Assembly (NCBI RefSeq): GCF_004297875.1
Contig: NZ_SCSK01000053.1
Span: 1-64,000, forward strand
Length of the DNA stretch: 64,000 bases
Direction: 5' to 3'
From: Pandoraea sp.
GTDB lineage: Bacteria > Pseudomonadota > Gammaproteobacteria > Burkholderiales > Burkholderiaceae
Positions 18,218 through 27,640 of this stretch are shown piece after piece. The position numbers and the translations under genes were made by a program. Position 1 is the first letter of the stretch, and every line of letters begins with the position of its first letter. Below the pieces are notes generated by a model, which saw nothing but the letters and a program-made list of their open reading frames with translations, was not told the origin of the DNA and ran no database searches.

Positions 18218-18243
18218 ACATAAAATCAAGCAATGGAATTGAG

Positions 18244-19176
18244 ATGATGAAGCAAAGTGCTGCAATGCAACCCCTGGAAGCCGTGCCGGAGTCCGACCAC
18301 GAGAAGGAAGCGCCGCGCGATCCGTTCCTGAGCGCCATGGGCGAAAGGGTAAGGCTGCTGCGCGCGCGCCGCGGCTTGACGCGCAAGGCGCTGGCGCACG
18401 AGGCGGCGGTCTCCGAGCGGCATCTGGCCAACCTCGAGTCCGGCACCGGCAATGCCTCGGTCCTGTTCCTGCGGCAATTGACGCACGCACTGAACTGCAC
18501 GCTGGCGGAATTGATCGGCGACGAAACCACCACCTCGGCCGAATGGCTGCTGATCCGCGAGTTGCTGCACGGGCGGGACGCCGACTCGCTCAAGCGGGCC
18601 CGGCAAGCGCTGGCGGAACTGTTCGCGCAGGCGCCGCCCGACCCGAACCGGCGACATCGCATTGCGTTGATCGGCCTGCGCGGCGCCGGCAAGTCGACGC
18701 TGGGGCGCATGCTGGCCGACGACCTGAAGCTGCCGTTCGTCGAGCTCAATCGGGTGATCGAACAGCTGGCCGGCTGCCCGCCGTCGGAAATTCACGCGTT
18801 GTATGGCGCGAATGCCTACCGGCGCTACGAGCAGCGCGCGCTCGAAGCCGTGATCAACGAGCACGAGCGGGCCGTGATCGCCTCGCCGGGCGGCCTGGTG
18901 TCGGAAGCCACCACCTTCAATCAACTGCTCGCGCACTGCTATACGGTTTGGCTGCAGGCGTCGCCCGAGGAGCACATGCGACGCGTGATCGCACAGGGAG
19001 ATCTGCGGCCGATGTCGGGCAACAAGGAAGCAATGGACGACCTGAAGCGGATTCTGGCGGGCCGCGCGGAGTTCTACGCCAAAGCCGATATGACGTTCGA
19101 CACCAGCGGCAAGACGCTGGCCGACAGCTATCTGCAGTTGCGCGAGCGTCTGGCGGTGCGTCTGACGTCCGAATAG
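18244..19176 (+). CDS. boxR: BoxR-type regulator: XRE HTH fused to shikimate-kinase-like domain
   Basis: MGERVRLLRARRGLTRKALAHEAAVSERHLANLESGTGNASVLFLRQL (HTH_3) then RHRIALIGLRGAGKSTLGRMLADDLKLPFVELNRVIEQLAG (AroK-like P-loop). Confidence 0.92.
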   Translation: MMKQSAAMQPLEAVPESDHEKEAPRDPFLSAMGERVRLLRARRGLTRKALAHEAAVSERHLANLESGTGNASVLFLRQLTHALNCTLAELIGDETTTSAEWLLIRELLHGRDADSLKRARQALAELFAQAPPDPNRRHRIALIGLRGAGKSTLGRMLADDLKLPFVELNRVIEQLAGCPPSEIHALYGANAYRRYEQRALEAVINEHERAVIASPGGLVSEATTFNQLLAHCYTVWLQASPEEHMRRVIAQGDLRPMSGNKEAMDDLKRILAGRAEFYAKADMTFDTSGKTLADSYLQLRERLAVRLTSE

Positions 19177-19205
19177 GGTGCCGGTGGCGGGGGTGGCGGT
19201 GCCTT

Positions 19206-19257
19206 TGCAGTAAAATGCATTAAAGTGCTTGACTCGTGAAATTTGCTGCACTATGAT
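19206..19257 (+). promoter_or_regulatory. boxC promoter with TGCA-N6-TGCA-N6-TGCT boxes (candidate BoxR operator)
   Basis: tgca(19206)-gtaaaa-tgca(19216)-ttaaag-tgct(19226); TTGACT 19229-19234, 17-nt spacer, TATGAT 19252-19257; further TGCA at 19247. Confidence 0.75.
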
Positions 19258-19295
19258 TCCTGTAACCCGCCAGTCGCGTATTTCAGGAGACAAGC

Positions 19296-20954
19296 ATGTC
19301 AGGCATCCCCCCGGTCGATTACCGCACCGATCCTACCCAGTACAAGCATTGGAAATTGTCATTCGACGGCGCTGTTGCCACGCTGGGCATCGATATCGCC
19401 GAAGATGGCGGCATTCGCGAAGGCTATAAGCTCAAGCTCAATTCCTACGATCTGGGCGTCGACATCGAACTGCACGACGCCATTCAGCGCATCCGCTTCG
19501 AGCACCCCGAAGTCAAGACGGTAGTCATCACCAGCCTGAAGGATCGCGTGTTCTGCTCGGGCGCGAATATTTTCATGCTCGGCTTGTCGGCTCATGCGTG
19601 GAAAGTCAACTTCTGCAAATTCACTAACGAGACGCGCAACGGCCTGGAAGACTCGTCGCGCCACTCCGGGCTCAAGTTTCTGGCGGCCGTCAATGGCGCC
19701 TGCGCGGGCGGCGGCTATGAGCTGGCGATGGCCTGCGATGAAATTTATCTGGTCGACGACCGCTCGTCGTCGGTGGCGCTGCCCGAAGTACCGCTGCTGG
19801 GCGTGCTGCCGGGCACCGGCGGCCTAACCCGCTTGACCGACAAGCGTCGCGTGCGCCACGATCGCGCCGATATTTTCTGCACCATCGTCGAAGGCGTGCG
19901 CGGCGAGCGCGCCAAGGCCTGGCGGCTGGTCGACGAAGTGGTCAAGCCGAATCAATTCCAGCAAAGCGTTCAGGCCCGCGCCCTGGAGCTGGCCGCGCAA
20001 AGCGACCGGCCTGACAGCGCGCAGGGCGTGACGTTGCCGCGCCTGGAACGCACAGTCCGCGAAGACGGCCTGTTCTATGAGTACGTTTCGGTCGCGATCG
20101 ATCGCGCCAAGCGCACCGCGACCTTCACCGTCAAGGCCCCGGCCGACACGCCAGCGACGCAAATCGAAGCGATCTTGGCAGCCGGCGCGCGCTGGTGGCC
20201 GCTGCAGTTCGCGCGCGAGCTGGACGATGCGATTCTCTCGATGCGCACCAACGAACTCGATATCGGCACCTGGATCTTCAAGGCCGAGGGCGAGGCGAAA
20301 AACATTCTGGCGGTCGATGCGGCGCTGCTGGCGCACGGCGATCATTGGTTCGTGCGCGAGACCATCGGCATGCTGCGCCGCACGCTGGCGCGCATCGACG
20401 TGTCGTCGCGCTCGCTGTTCACGCTGATCGAGCCCGGTTCCTGCTTCGCCGGGACCTTTGCGGAGTTCGCTTTTGCCGCTGACCGCACCTACATGGCCGC
20501 GCTGCCCAGCAACGAAGAGGAAGAACCGGCCATCACGCTCTCGGAAGTCAACTTCGGCCTGTATCCGATGGTCACGCGCCAGTCGCGTCTGGCGCGCCGC
20601 TTCTACGACGAAGCAGCACCGCTGGAAGCTGTGCGTGCCAGGATCGGCGTGCCGGTCAAGCCAGTCGAAGCCGAGCAATTGGGGCTGGTGACCGCCGCGC
20701 CGGACGATATCGACTGGGCCGATGAAATTCGCATTGCCCTCGAAGAGCGCGCGGCGATGTCACCCGATGCGCTGACCGGACTGGAAGCCAATTTGCGTTT
20801 CAATGGCCCGGAAACGATGGAAACGCGCATCTTCGGGCGGCTCTCGGCATGGCAGAACTGGATCTTCAACCGGCCCAACGCGGTCGGCGAGCGCGGTGCC
20901 CTCAAGGTGTACGGCAAGGGCAGCAAGGCTCAGTTCGACATCTCGCGCGTTTAA
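19296..20954 (+). CDS. boxC: 2,3-epoxybenzoyl-CoA dihydrolase (benzoyl-CoA-dihydrodiol lyase)
   Basis: 552 aa; YKLKLNSYDLGVDIELHDAIQRIRFEHPEVKTVVITSLKDRVFCSGANIFMLGLSAHAWKVNFCKFTNETRNGLEDSSRHSGLKFLAAVNGACAGGGYELAMACDEI. Confidence 0.95.
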   Translation: MSGIPPVDYRTDPTQYKHWKLSFDGAVATLGIDIAEDGGIREGYKLKLNSYDLGVDIELHDAIQRIRFEHPEVKTVVITSLKDRVFCSGANIFMLGLSAHAWKVNFCKFTNETRNGLEDSSRHSGLKFLAAVNGACAGGGYELAMACDEIYLVDDRSSSVALPEVPLLGVLPGTGGLTRLTDKRRVRHDRADIFCTIVEGVRGERAKAWRLVDEVVKPNQFQQSVQARALELAAQSDRPDSAQGVTLPRLERTVREDGLFYEYVSVAIDRAKRTATFTVKAPADTPATQIEAILAAGARWWPLQFARELDDAILSMRTNELDIGTWIFKAEGEAKNILAVDAALLAHGDHWFVRETIGMLRRTLARIDVSSRSLFTLIEPGSCFAGTFAEFAFAADRTYMAALPSNEEEEPAITLSEVNFGLYPMVTRQSRLARRFYDEAAPLEAVRARIGVPVKPVEAEQLGLVTAAPDDIDWADEIRIALEERAAMSPDALTGLEANLRFNGPETMETRIFGRLSAWQNWIFNRPNAVGERGALKVYGKGSKAQFDISRV

Positions 20955-21037
20955 CCCGATTCATATCAAGCGGCGGCCGGTGCGCATCTGCGCCGGTCGC
21001 TGGAGACAATGCAGCGCCTTTGCACAGGAACCGAAAC

Positions 21038-22465
21038 ATGTCTTCGATCAACTACAGCGAAAAGATCCCGAACAACGTCAATCTGGCCGACGACCGCACG
21101 CTGCAGCGCGCGCTCGAACAGTGGCAGCCGAATTTTCTGTCGTGGTGGGGTGATATGGGCCCGGAGGGCTCGCACGGCTATGACGTGTATCTGCGCACGG
21201 CAGTCAGCGTCGACGCCGGCGGCTGGGCACACTTCGATCACGTGAAGATGCCCGACTATCGCTGGGGCATCTTCCTGACCCCTGGCCAGGAAGACCGCAA
21301 GATTCACTTCGGCGAACACAAGGGCGAGGCGGCATGGCAGGAAGTGCCGGGCGAGCATCGCGCCAACCTGCGCCGCATCATCGTCACGCAGGGCGACACC
21401 GAGCCGGCGTCGGTCGAGCAGCAGCGTCACCTGGGGCTGACCGCGCCGTCGATGTACGACCTGCGCAACCTGTTTCAAGTCAATGTGGAAGAAGGCCGGC
21501 ATCTGTGGGCGATGGTGTATCTGCTGCATCGCTACTTCGGGCGCGACGGCCGCGAGGAAGCCGAGGCGCTGCTCGATCGGCGCTCGGGTGACGCCGACAA
21601 TCCCCGTATTCTCGGTGCCTTCAACGAGAAAACGCCTGACTGGTTGTCGTTCTACATGTTCACTTACTTCACCGACCGCGATGGCAAGTTCCAGCTGTCG
21701 GCGCTCGCGGAATCGGGCTTCGATCCGCTGGCCCGCACCACGAAGTTCATGTTGACCGAAGAAGCGCATCATATGTTCGTCGGCGAATCGGGCGTCTCGC
21801 GTGTGATCCAGCGCACCGCGCAAGTGATGAACGAGCTCAAGACCGATGATGTGAACAAGATTCGTGCTGCGGGCGTGATCGACCTGGCCACCATCCAGCG
21901 CTACATCAACTTCCACTATTCGGTGACCATCGATCTGTTCGGCGCCGACCAGTCGTCGAACGCGGCGACTTTCTATAATTCGGGGTTGAAAGGCCGCTAC
22001 GAGGAAGCCAAGCGTGACGACGATCACCAGTTGAACGGCCAGATGTACCGCTTGCTCGACGTGCAGGACGGCAAGCTGGTCGAGCGCGAAGTGCCGATGC
22101 TCAACGCCATGAACGAAGTGCTTCGCGACGACTACATCAAGGACTCCGTGGCCGGCGTCGGGCGCTGGAACAAGGTGCTGGAAAAGGCCGGCATCGATGT
22201 GCGCCTGACGGTGCCGCACAAGGCCTTCAACCGTCAGATCGGCACCTTCGCCGGCGTGCGCGTGTCGCCTGACGGGCGCGTGATCAGCGAGGCCGAATGG
22301 CAGGCTAACCAGGCCAGGTGGCTGCCCACGCCGGAGGACCGCGCCTATGTCGCGTCGCTGATGGGGCGGGTGATGGAACCCGGCAAGTTCGCCAACTGGA
22401 TTGCGCCGCCGGCGATGGGCATCAATCGCCAGCCGGTGGATTTTGAATACGTCCGTTTCAACTAA
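21038..22465 (+). CDS. boxB: Benzoyl-CoA 2,3-epoxidase subunit BoxB
   Basis: [80 protein letters not shown]...[18 protein letters not shown]. Confidence 0.95.
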   Translation: MSSINYSEKIPNNVNLADDRTLQRALEQWQPNFLSWWGDMGPEGSHGYDVYLRTAVSVDAGGWAHFDHVKMPDYRWGIFLTPGQEDRKIHFGEHKGEAAWQEVPGEHRANLRRIIVTQGDTEPASVEQQRHLGLTAPSMYDLRNLFQVNVEEGRHLWAMVYLLHRYFGRDGREEAEALLDRRSGDADNPRILGAFNEKTPDWLSFYMFTYFTDRDGKFQLSALAESGFDPLARTTKFMLTEEAHHMFVGESGVSRVIQRTAQVMNELKTDDVNKIRAAGVIDLATIQRYINFHYSVTIDLFGADQSSNAATFYNSGLKGRYEEAKRDDDHQLNGQMYRLLDVQDGKLVEREVPMLNAMNEVLRDDYIKDSVAGVGRWNKVLEKAGIDVRLTVPHKAFNRQIGTFAGVRVSPDGRVISEAEWQANQARWLPTPEDRAYVASLMGRVMEPGKFANWIAPPAMGINRQPVDFEYVRFN

Positions 22466-22503
22466 GCGCGAACGTTGATTATCGGACGGTGGTGGAGACG
22501 ACT

Positions 22504-23754
22504 ATGAACGGCCCAGTTTCGATCGAAGTGCTCAAGCAACATTTGATCGATCCCGAAATCTGCATTCGCTGCAATACCTGCGAAGAAACTTGCCCGATCG
22601 ATGCGATCACCCATGACGATAACAACTATGTCGTGCGGGCCGACGTCTGCAATGGCTGCATGGCGTGCATCTCGCCATGCCCGACCGGCGCGATCGACAA
22701 CTGGCGCACGGTGCTGCGGGCCGAAGCCTATAGTATCGACGAGCAACTCACCTGGGACGTGCTGCCGGCGCAAGGCACCACCGCCGCCGACGCGCTGCGC
22801 GCCGGGCAGGCGGGGGGCAACGATGCCGGCGCGGGCGCGGCGGCCGAACCGGCCGGCATCGAGGTCGACACGGTGCGCGGATCGACCGTGCCGCCGTGGT
22901 CGGCCGCCAAGCCGTACGTCAATCTCTACACGCACAAGGCACCGCTGCGCGCGACGGTAGTGGGCAATTACCGGCTCACCGAAGCCTCGACCGAGAGCGA
23001 TATCCACCACATCGTGCTCGATTTCGGCACGACGCCGTTTCCGGTGCTCGAAGGACAGTCGCTCGGCATCCTGCCGCCGGGCACGGCGCCCGACGGGCGG
23101 GCGCACCATGCTCGCCAGTACTCGATCGCCAGTCCGCGCGATGGCGAGCGCAAGGGATACAACAACGTGTCACTGACGGTCAAGCGGGTGACGCAGGACT
23201 ACCAGGGCAAGCGCGTCGACGGGGTGTGCTCGAACTATCTGTGCGATCTCAAAAAGGGCGACACGGTGGAGGTGATCGGGCCGTTCGGCAATACATTCCT
23301 GATGCCGAACCATGCGGACTCGCATTTGCTGATGATCTGTACCGGCACCGGGTCGGCGCCGATGCGCGCGATGACCGAGTACCGGCGGCGACGCCGGCTC
23401 AAGGGCGCAACCGGCAAACTGATGTTGTTCTTCGGCGCGCGCACGCAGGAAGAGCTGCCGTATTTCGGGCCGCTACTCAATTTGCCCAAGGATTTCATCG
23501 ACACGAATTTCGCCTTCTCGCGCACGCCGGGGCAGCCCAAGCGATACGTGCAGGATGTCATGCGCGAGCGCGCGGCCGATGTCGCACAAATGCTGCGCGA
23601 CGACAGCACCTACATTTACGTGTGCGGCCTCAAGGGCATGGAAGACGGCGTGCTGCAGGCGCTGCAGGCCATCGCCGATCAGCACGGCCTGGCCTGGGAG
23701 ACCTTGTGGCCCAAGCTCAAGCGGGACGGCCGGCTGCATCTGGAGACCTACTGA
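22504..23754 (+). CDS. boxA: Benzoyl-CoA 2,3-epoxidase reductase subunit BoxA
   Basis: Two 4Fe-4S motifs [16 protein letters not shown] and [17 protein letters not shown], followed by an FNR-type reductase domain ([18 protein letters not shown]). Confidence 0.95.
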   Translation: MNGPVSIEVLKQHLIDPEICIRCNTCEETCPIDAITHDDNNYVVRADVCNGCMACISPCPTGAIDNWRTVLRAEAYSIDEQLTWDVLPAQGTTAADALRAGQAGGNDAGAGAAAEPAGIEVDTVRGSTVPPWSAAKPYVNLYTHKAPLRATVVGNYRLTEASTESDIHHIVLDFGTTPFPVLEGQSLGILPPGTAPDGRAHHARQYSIASPRDGERKGYNNVSLTVKRVTQDYQGKRVDGVCSNYLCDLKKGDTVEVIGPFGNTFLMPNHADSHLLMICTGTGSAPMRAMTEYRRRRRLKGATGKLMLFFGARTQEELPYFGPLLNLPKDFIDTNFAFSRTPGQPKRYVQDVMRERAADVAQMLRDDSTYIYVCGLKGMEDGVLQALQAIADQHGLAWETLWPKLKRDGRLHLETY

Positions 23755-23766
23755 AAATCTCGCGAA

Positions 23767-24282
23767 TCAACGCGGCGGATTGAAGTCATCGGCGATCCAG
23801 GCGGCCGCCGTGGTGGCGTTGAGCTTGAAGCCGGGCGTCACGCGCACCTCGGCGAGCAGTTCATCGCCAGCGTCGCGTGCGCTCAAGCTGGCATAAGGAT
23901 CGTCTTCGTCGGGCACGATGTCGAGCAGCACGGTAATGGTGCCGCCGGCAGTTGCAACGTCGATGCGCTTGTGCAGCGTCGCCTGCCAATGCTGCTCGTG
24001 CCGGCGCAATACCTCCGAGGCGGTTTTCACCAAGGTGCGAAACGCCGCGCCGTCCAGCGGCTTGGGGTTCTTCTTGTCGCGTCCCATGGTCCATGGGCCG
24101 ACCAGCGCAGGTTCGGCCTCGCCGTCCTTATACATCGCGACCGCCCAGCCCTCGTCGTCTTCATTCTTGATGACCTGCGCGGTCCAGCCATCCTGGCGCC
24201 AGCGTCGCGGGGCCTGTATCAGCGCGGTGTCGTCGGCAGCGGATTGGTCGGGTAGATGCGATAGCGAAACGGATTCGGTCAT
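23767..24282 (-). CDS. Conserved hypothetical protein
   Basis: MTESVSLSHLPDQSAADDTALIQAPRRWRQDGWTAQVIKNEDDEGWAVAMYKDGEAEPALVGPWTMGRDKKNPKPLDGAAFRTLVKTASEVLRRHEQ; convergent to boxA. Confidence 0.65.
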   Translation of the reverse strand: MTESVSLSHLPDQSAADDTALIQAPRRWRQDGWTAQVIKNEDDEGWAVAMYKDGEAEPALVGPWTMGRDKKNPKPLDGAAFRTLVKTASEVLRRHEQHWQATLHKRIDVATAGGTITVLLDIVPDEDDPYASLSARDAGDELLAEVRVTPGFKLNATTAAAWIADDFNPPR

Positions 24283-24348
24283 GGCCAGGCGGGTTCCAGG
24301 AGGTATTGCGCAGGACAGCAATTCTAACCCGTCGCGCGAGGCGGCCCG

Positions 24349-25800
24349 CTAGGAGCCCGCGGCATCGGATGACAACATCGCGCCGTCCCCACCGGGCTCC
24401 CGCACCCTAAGCAACAAAGCCCCGATCAGGGCGGCCGCGACTGCGGAGATCGCGCCCGACATGAAGGCGGCGTGATAGCCGGCATTGAGAGCCGCGAGGG
24501 AATTCGCACCGGCGGCCTGCATGCCGCTCGAAACGGCCGCAGCCAGACTGGCGAGAATCGCCAGGCCAAGCGCGCCGCCCATCATGAACGACGTGTTGAC
24601 CACGCCCGAAGCCAGGCCGGAGTCGCTCGGCGCTACCTCACTCATGGCCGCCAGCAGCACCGGGTTGAAGGCGATCCCCGCACCGAGCCCCAGCAGCAGC
24701 ATGCCGGGCAGCACGTCGGCCAGGAACTGGCCGTGGATGGGGGCGAGGGAAAAAAGCAACAGGCCGGCGGAGGCCATCAGCAGTCCGGCGACCAGCGGCC
24801 ACTTGATGCCGAGGCGCATCACCAGTCTGGCCGACAGGCCCAACGAAAAAGCCGCCATGATCAAATTGGCCGGCAAAAACGCCAGGCCGACCTGCAGCGG
24901 ACTGTAGCCAAGCACCAACTGCAGATACAGCGCTGAGATGAAAAACCACGCGAACATCGCCGCGGCCCACAGGACGCCGACGACGTTGGCAATCGTGACG
25001 TTGCGCACGCGAAACAGGCCCAGCGGCACCAGCGGGTGGCGCACGCGCGCCTCGATGCCGATAAACAGCGCGAAGCACAGCACCGCGACCACCAGCAGTC
25101 CCAGCGTGCGCAACGATCCCCAGCCGGCTGCGTTGCCGTTGACGATCGCATAAACCGCCAGAATCAACGATATCGTCACGGTAAGCGCGCCGGCGACATC
25201 GAGGCGACCCGCCTCGGCTTTGGCGTGGCGGGCGGGCAGCAGCGCGCGGCACAGGAGAAAGACCGCGATGCCGATCGGCAGGTTGACCAGGAAAATCCAA
25301 TGCCAGCTCAACGATGCGGTAAGCACGCCGCCGAGCAGTACGCCGATGCTGCCGCCGCCGGCGCACACGAAGCCATAGACCCCCATCGCCCGGGCGCGCT
25401 CGGCCGGCTCGACGAACAAATTCATGATCAGCGACAGCGCGAGGGCCGATACCACCGCGCCGCCGAAGCCCTGCACGGTGCGCGCGGCGATCAGCAGCGA
25501 CTGCGAAGTCGATAGTCCGCAAGCCAGCGATGCGGCCGTGAAGCAGGCGATGCCAGCGAGGAACAGGCGGCGGTGTCCGAACAGGTCGCCCAGCCGGCCG
25601 CCCAGCAGCAGGAAGCCGCCGAAGGTCAGCATATAGGCGTTGACGACCCACACCAGCGACGTCTCGGAAAAGCCGAGATCGGCTCGTATCGAGGGCAGGG
25701 CGACATTGACGATGGTCGTATCGAGCACGATCATCAGTACGCCCAGGCACAGCACCAGCAGGGCCAGCCAGCGCGTGCGCTCGTCGTCAGCGTGGGTCAT
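24349..25800 (-). CDS. MFS transporter, DHA2/EmrB-QacA type
   Basis: MTHADDERTRWLALLVLCLGVLMIVLDTTIVNVALPSIRADLGFSETSLVWVVNAYMLTFGGFLLLGGRLGDLFGHRRLFLAG; 14-TM-like. Confidence 0.9.
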   Translation of the reverse strand: MTHADDERTRWLALLVLCLGVLMIVLDTTIVNVALPSIRADLGFSETSLVWVVNAYMLTFGGFLLLGGRLGDLFGHRRLFLAGIACFTAASLACGLSTSQSLLIAARTVQGFGGAVVSALALSLIMNLFVEPAERARAMGVYGFVCAGGGSIGVLLGGVLTASLSWHWIFLVNLPIGIAVFLLCRALLPARHAKAEAGRLDVAGALTVTISLILAVYAIVNGNAAGWGSLRTLGLLVVAVLCFALFIGIEARVRHPLVPLGLFRVRNVTIANVVGVLWAAAMFAWFFISALYLQLVLGYSPLQVGLAFLPANLIMAAFSLGLSARLVMRLGIKWPLVAGLLMASAGLLLFSLAPIHGQFLADVLPGMLLLGLGAGIAFNPVLLAAMSEVAPSDSGLASGVVNTSFMMGGALGLAILASLAAAVSSGMQAAGANSLAALNAGYHAAFMSGAISAVAAALIGALLLRVREPGGDGAMLSSDAAGS

Positions 25801-25838
25801 GCAGGTTACTCCTCCAGGTTTGCAAATCGGTGATCGGC

Positions 25839-26273
25839 CTACTCGTGCCCGGGAACGATCACCATCCAAGATACACCGAAGCGGTCGGTCACCATGCCGA
25901 AGCAAGGCGAGAAGAACGTTTTGTCCAGCGGCATCAGCACTTGGCCGCCGTCGGCCAGCGCATTGAAACGTCGCCGGGCGTCGTCTGGGTCGGTCAGCGT
26001 CAGCGACAGCGATACGCCGCGAAACTCCGGCTTGCCGCCGAAGGTCATGCCACCGGAGGCGCCGTCGGACGCGTGCAGCAGCGTCTCGCCCACGCGCATC
26101 GTGACGTGCATGACTTTCTCTTCCGCGCCGGCCGGCGCGCATTGGCCTTGCACGTCGGGTGGGGCGTCCTTCATGCGCATGAGCATGGTCACCTCAGCCC
26201 CCAGCGCGGTGCGGTAAAACTCGATCGCTTCGTCACAACGTCCGTCGAAAAACAGGTACGGGAAAATCTGCAT
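25839..26273 (-). CDS. VOC family (PhnB-like glyoxalase) protein
   Basis: MQIFPYLFFDGRCDEAIEFYRTALGAEVTMLMRMKDAP...FGMVTDRFGVSWMVIVPGHE. Confidence 0.88.
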   Translation of the reverse strand: MQIFPYLFFDGRCDEAIEFYRTALGAEVTMLMRMKDAPPDVQGQCAPAGAEEKVMHVTMRVGETLLHASDGASGGMTFGGKPEFRGVSLSLTLTDPDDARRRFNALADGGQVLMPLDKTFFSPCFGMVTDRFGVSWMVIVPGHE

Positions 26274-26342
26274 GGTGACTCCTTTCAGGTAGGTGGCGCT
26301 AACGCCGTGGGTCAAGCGGTTTGGCCGCGCTTGATGAAAAGT

Positions 26343-26392
26343 TGTGTACACTGTCCACAAAAGATAGCAGATAAAATGTACGCCGTCCACAA
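26343..26392. promoter_or_regulatory. Candidate TetR-family operator: two TGTACRCYGTCCACAA repeats
   Basis: tgtacactgtccacaa 26345-26360 and tgtacgccgtccacaa 26377-26392 (14/16 identical, 32 bp apart); the first lies in TGTGTACA-C-TGTCCACA. Confidence 0.65.
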
Positions 26393-26401
26393 GGAGCTGA
26401 A

Positions 26402-27046
26402 ATGTCGAATCTGGAAGCGAAGCATCCCGCGCGGAACACCTACCGGCATGGAAATTTGCGCCAGGCGCTGCTCGAGGCCGGCTTGCAGCTGGCGCGCGAC
26501 GGCGGCCCCGGGGCGGTCGTGTTGCGCGAGGCAACGCGGCGTGCCGGCGTGGTGCCCAACGCGGCCTATCGGCATTTCGCCAACAAGCAGGATCTGCTGC
26601 AGGCGGTCAGGGCCGCGTCGCTCTCGGCGCTGGCGATCGCCATGGAGGAGGAACTGGACAAGGTGGAGGCGCCGCCTCGCTCGCCGGAATACGCCCGCGC
26701 GAGTCTTGCGGCCATCGGCGCCGGGTACCTGCGCTTCGCCAGAACGGAGACCGGGCTGTTCCGCACGGCCTTTTCCATGCCAGACGAGGTCGAGAACGAC
26801 GTCGATCCGGCCAAGGCCGGCAACAGTGGGCTGAATCCGTTTCAGTTGCTGAGTGCCGCGCTGGATCGGCTGGTGATCGCCGGCGTGCTGCCGCCCGAGC
26901 GGCGGCCCGGCGCCGAATACCTGGCGTGGTCGGCCGTGCACGGCCTGGCGCTGCTGGTGATCGACGGCCCCTTGCGGGCCCAGCCCGGCGAGCAGATCGA
27001 TGCGATCGGACTGCGCCTGCTGGCGATGGTCGAGAAGGGGCTTTAA
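26402..27046 (+). CDS. TetR/AcrR family transcriptional regulator
   Basis: RHGNLRQALLEAGLQLARDGGPGAVVLREATRRAGVVPNAAYRHFANKQDLLQAV; TetR HTH. Confidence 0.9.
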   Translation: MSNLEAKHPARNTYRHGNLRQALLEAGLQLARDGGPGAVVLREATRRAGVVPNAAYRHFANKQDLLQAVRAASLSALAIAMEEELDKVEAPPRSPEYARASLAAIGAGYLRFARTETGLFRTAFSMPDEVENDVDPAKAGNSGLNPFQLLSAALDRLVIAGVLPPERRPGAEYLAWSAVHGLALLVIDGPLRAQPGEQIDAIGLRLLAMVEKGL

Positions 27047-27068
27047 CGAAGCGTTGCCGTTTTGGCAA

Positions 27069-27087
27069 GCGCCGGCGATGCCGGCGC
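27069..27087. terminator. Hairpin between convergent genes
   Basis: GCGCCGGC-gat-GCCGGCGC, perfect 8-bp arms, in the 48-bp gap between the TetR gene and the GlcG-like gene. Confidence 0.5.
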
Positions 27088-27094
27088 GCAGGGC

Positions 27095-27523
27095 TCAGAG
27101 TGTGATGTTCAGGCCGTGCGCATCGGCGAGCGCCTTGATGCCGGCCCGTGCCACCTGCGCGTCCTGGTCGGAGCGCACACCCGACACGCCGACCGCGCCG
27201 ATGCATTGGCCGTCGACGAGAATCGGCACGCCGCCCTCGAGCACCACCAACTCGGGCACCGACAGGAAAGCGGTGCGACCGCCTTTGACGACTTCCTCGT
27301 AGAACTTGCTTTCCTTGCGCGAGATGGCCGCGGTATTGGCCTTGCCCACGGCGATTTTCGCCGACAGCGGCGCCGCGCCATCCAGGCGCAGGAAGCCGAG
27401 CAGTTGGGCGCCGTTGTCGACCACCGCGATCGAGACGTTCCATTGTTGCGCGAGCGCCTCGGCTTGCGCGGCGTCGAGAATCTTCCGCACGTCGGCGGCT
27501 TCTAGCGTGGGAATCTGTTTCAT
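27095..27523 (-). CDS. GlcG/HbpS-family heme-degrading/binding-like protein
   Basis: MKQIPTLEAADVRKILDAAQAEALAQQWNVSIAVVDNGAQLLGFLRLDGAAPLSAKIAVGKANTAAISRKESKFYEE...GGVPILVDGQCIGAVGVSGVRSDQDAQVARAGI. Confidence 0.88.
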   Translation of the reverse strand: MKQIPTLEAADVRKILDAAQAEALAQQWNVSIAVVDNGAQLLGFLRLDGAAPLSAKIAVGKANTAAISRKESKFYEEVVKGGRTAFLSVPELVVLEGGVPILVDGQCIGAVGVSGVRSDQDAQVARAGIKALADAHGLNITL

Positions 27524-27640
27524 GCTGTCTATCTATCCTAGGAAGCGGCGGGCACGATCAAATTCGCGCCCGCCCAGTGATCCGGGTAATTCAATCAGCC
27601 CAAAGGCCCCCACGAGGATACCTAAAAATGCGACAGCGCG

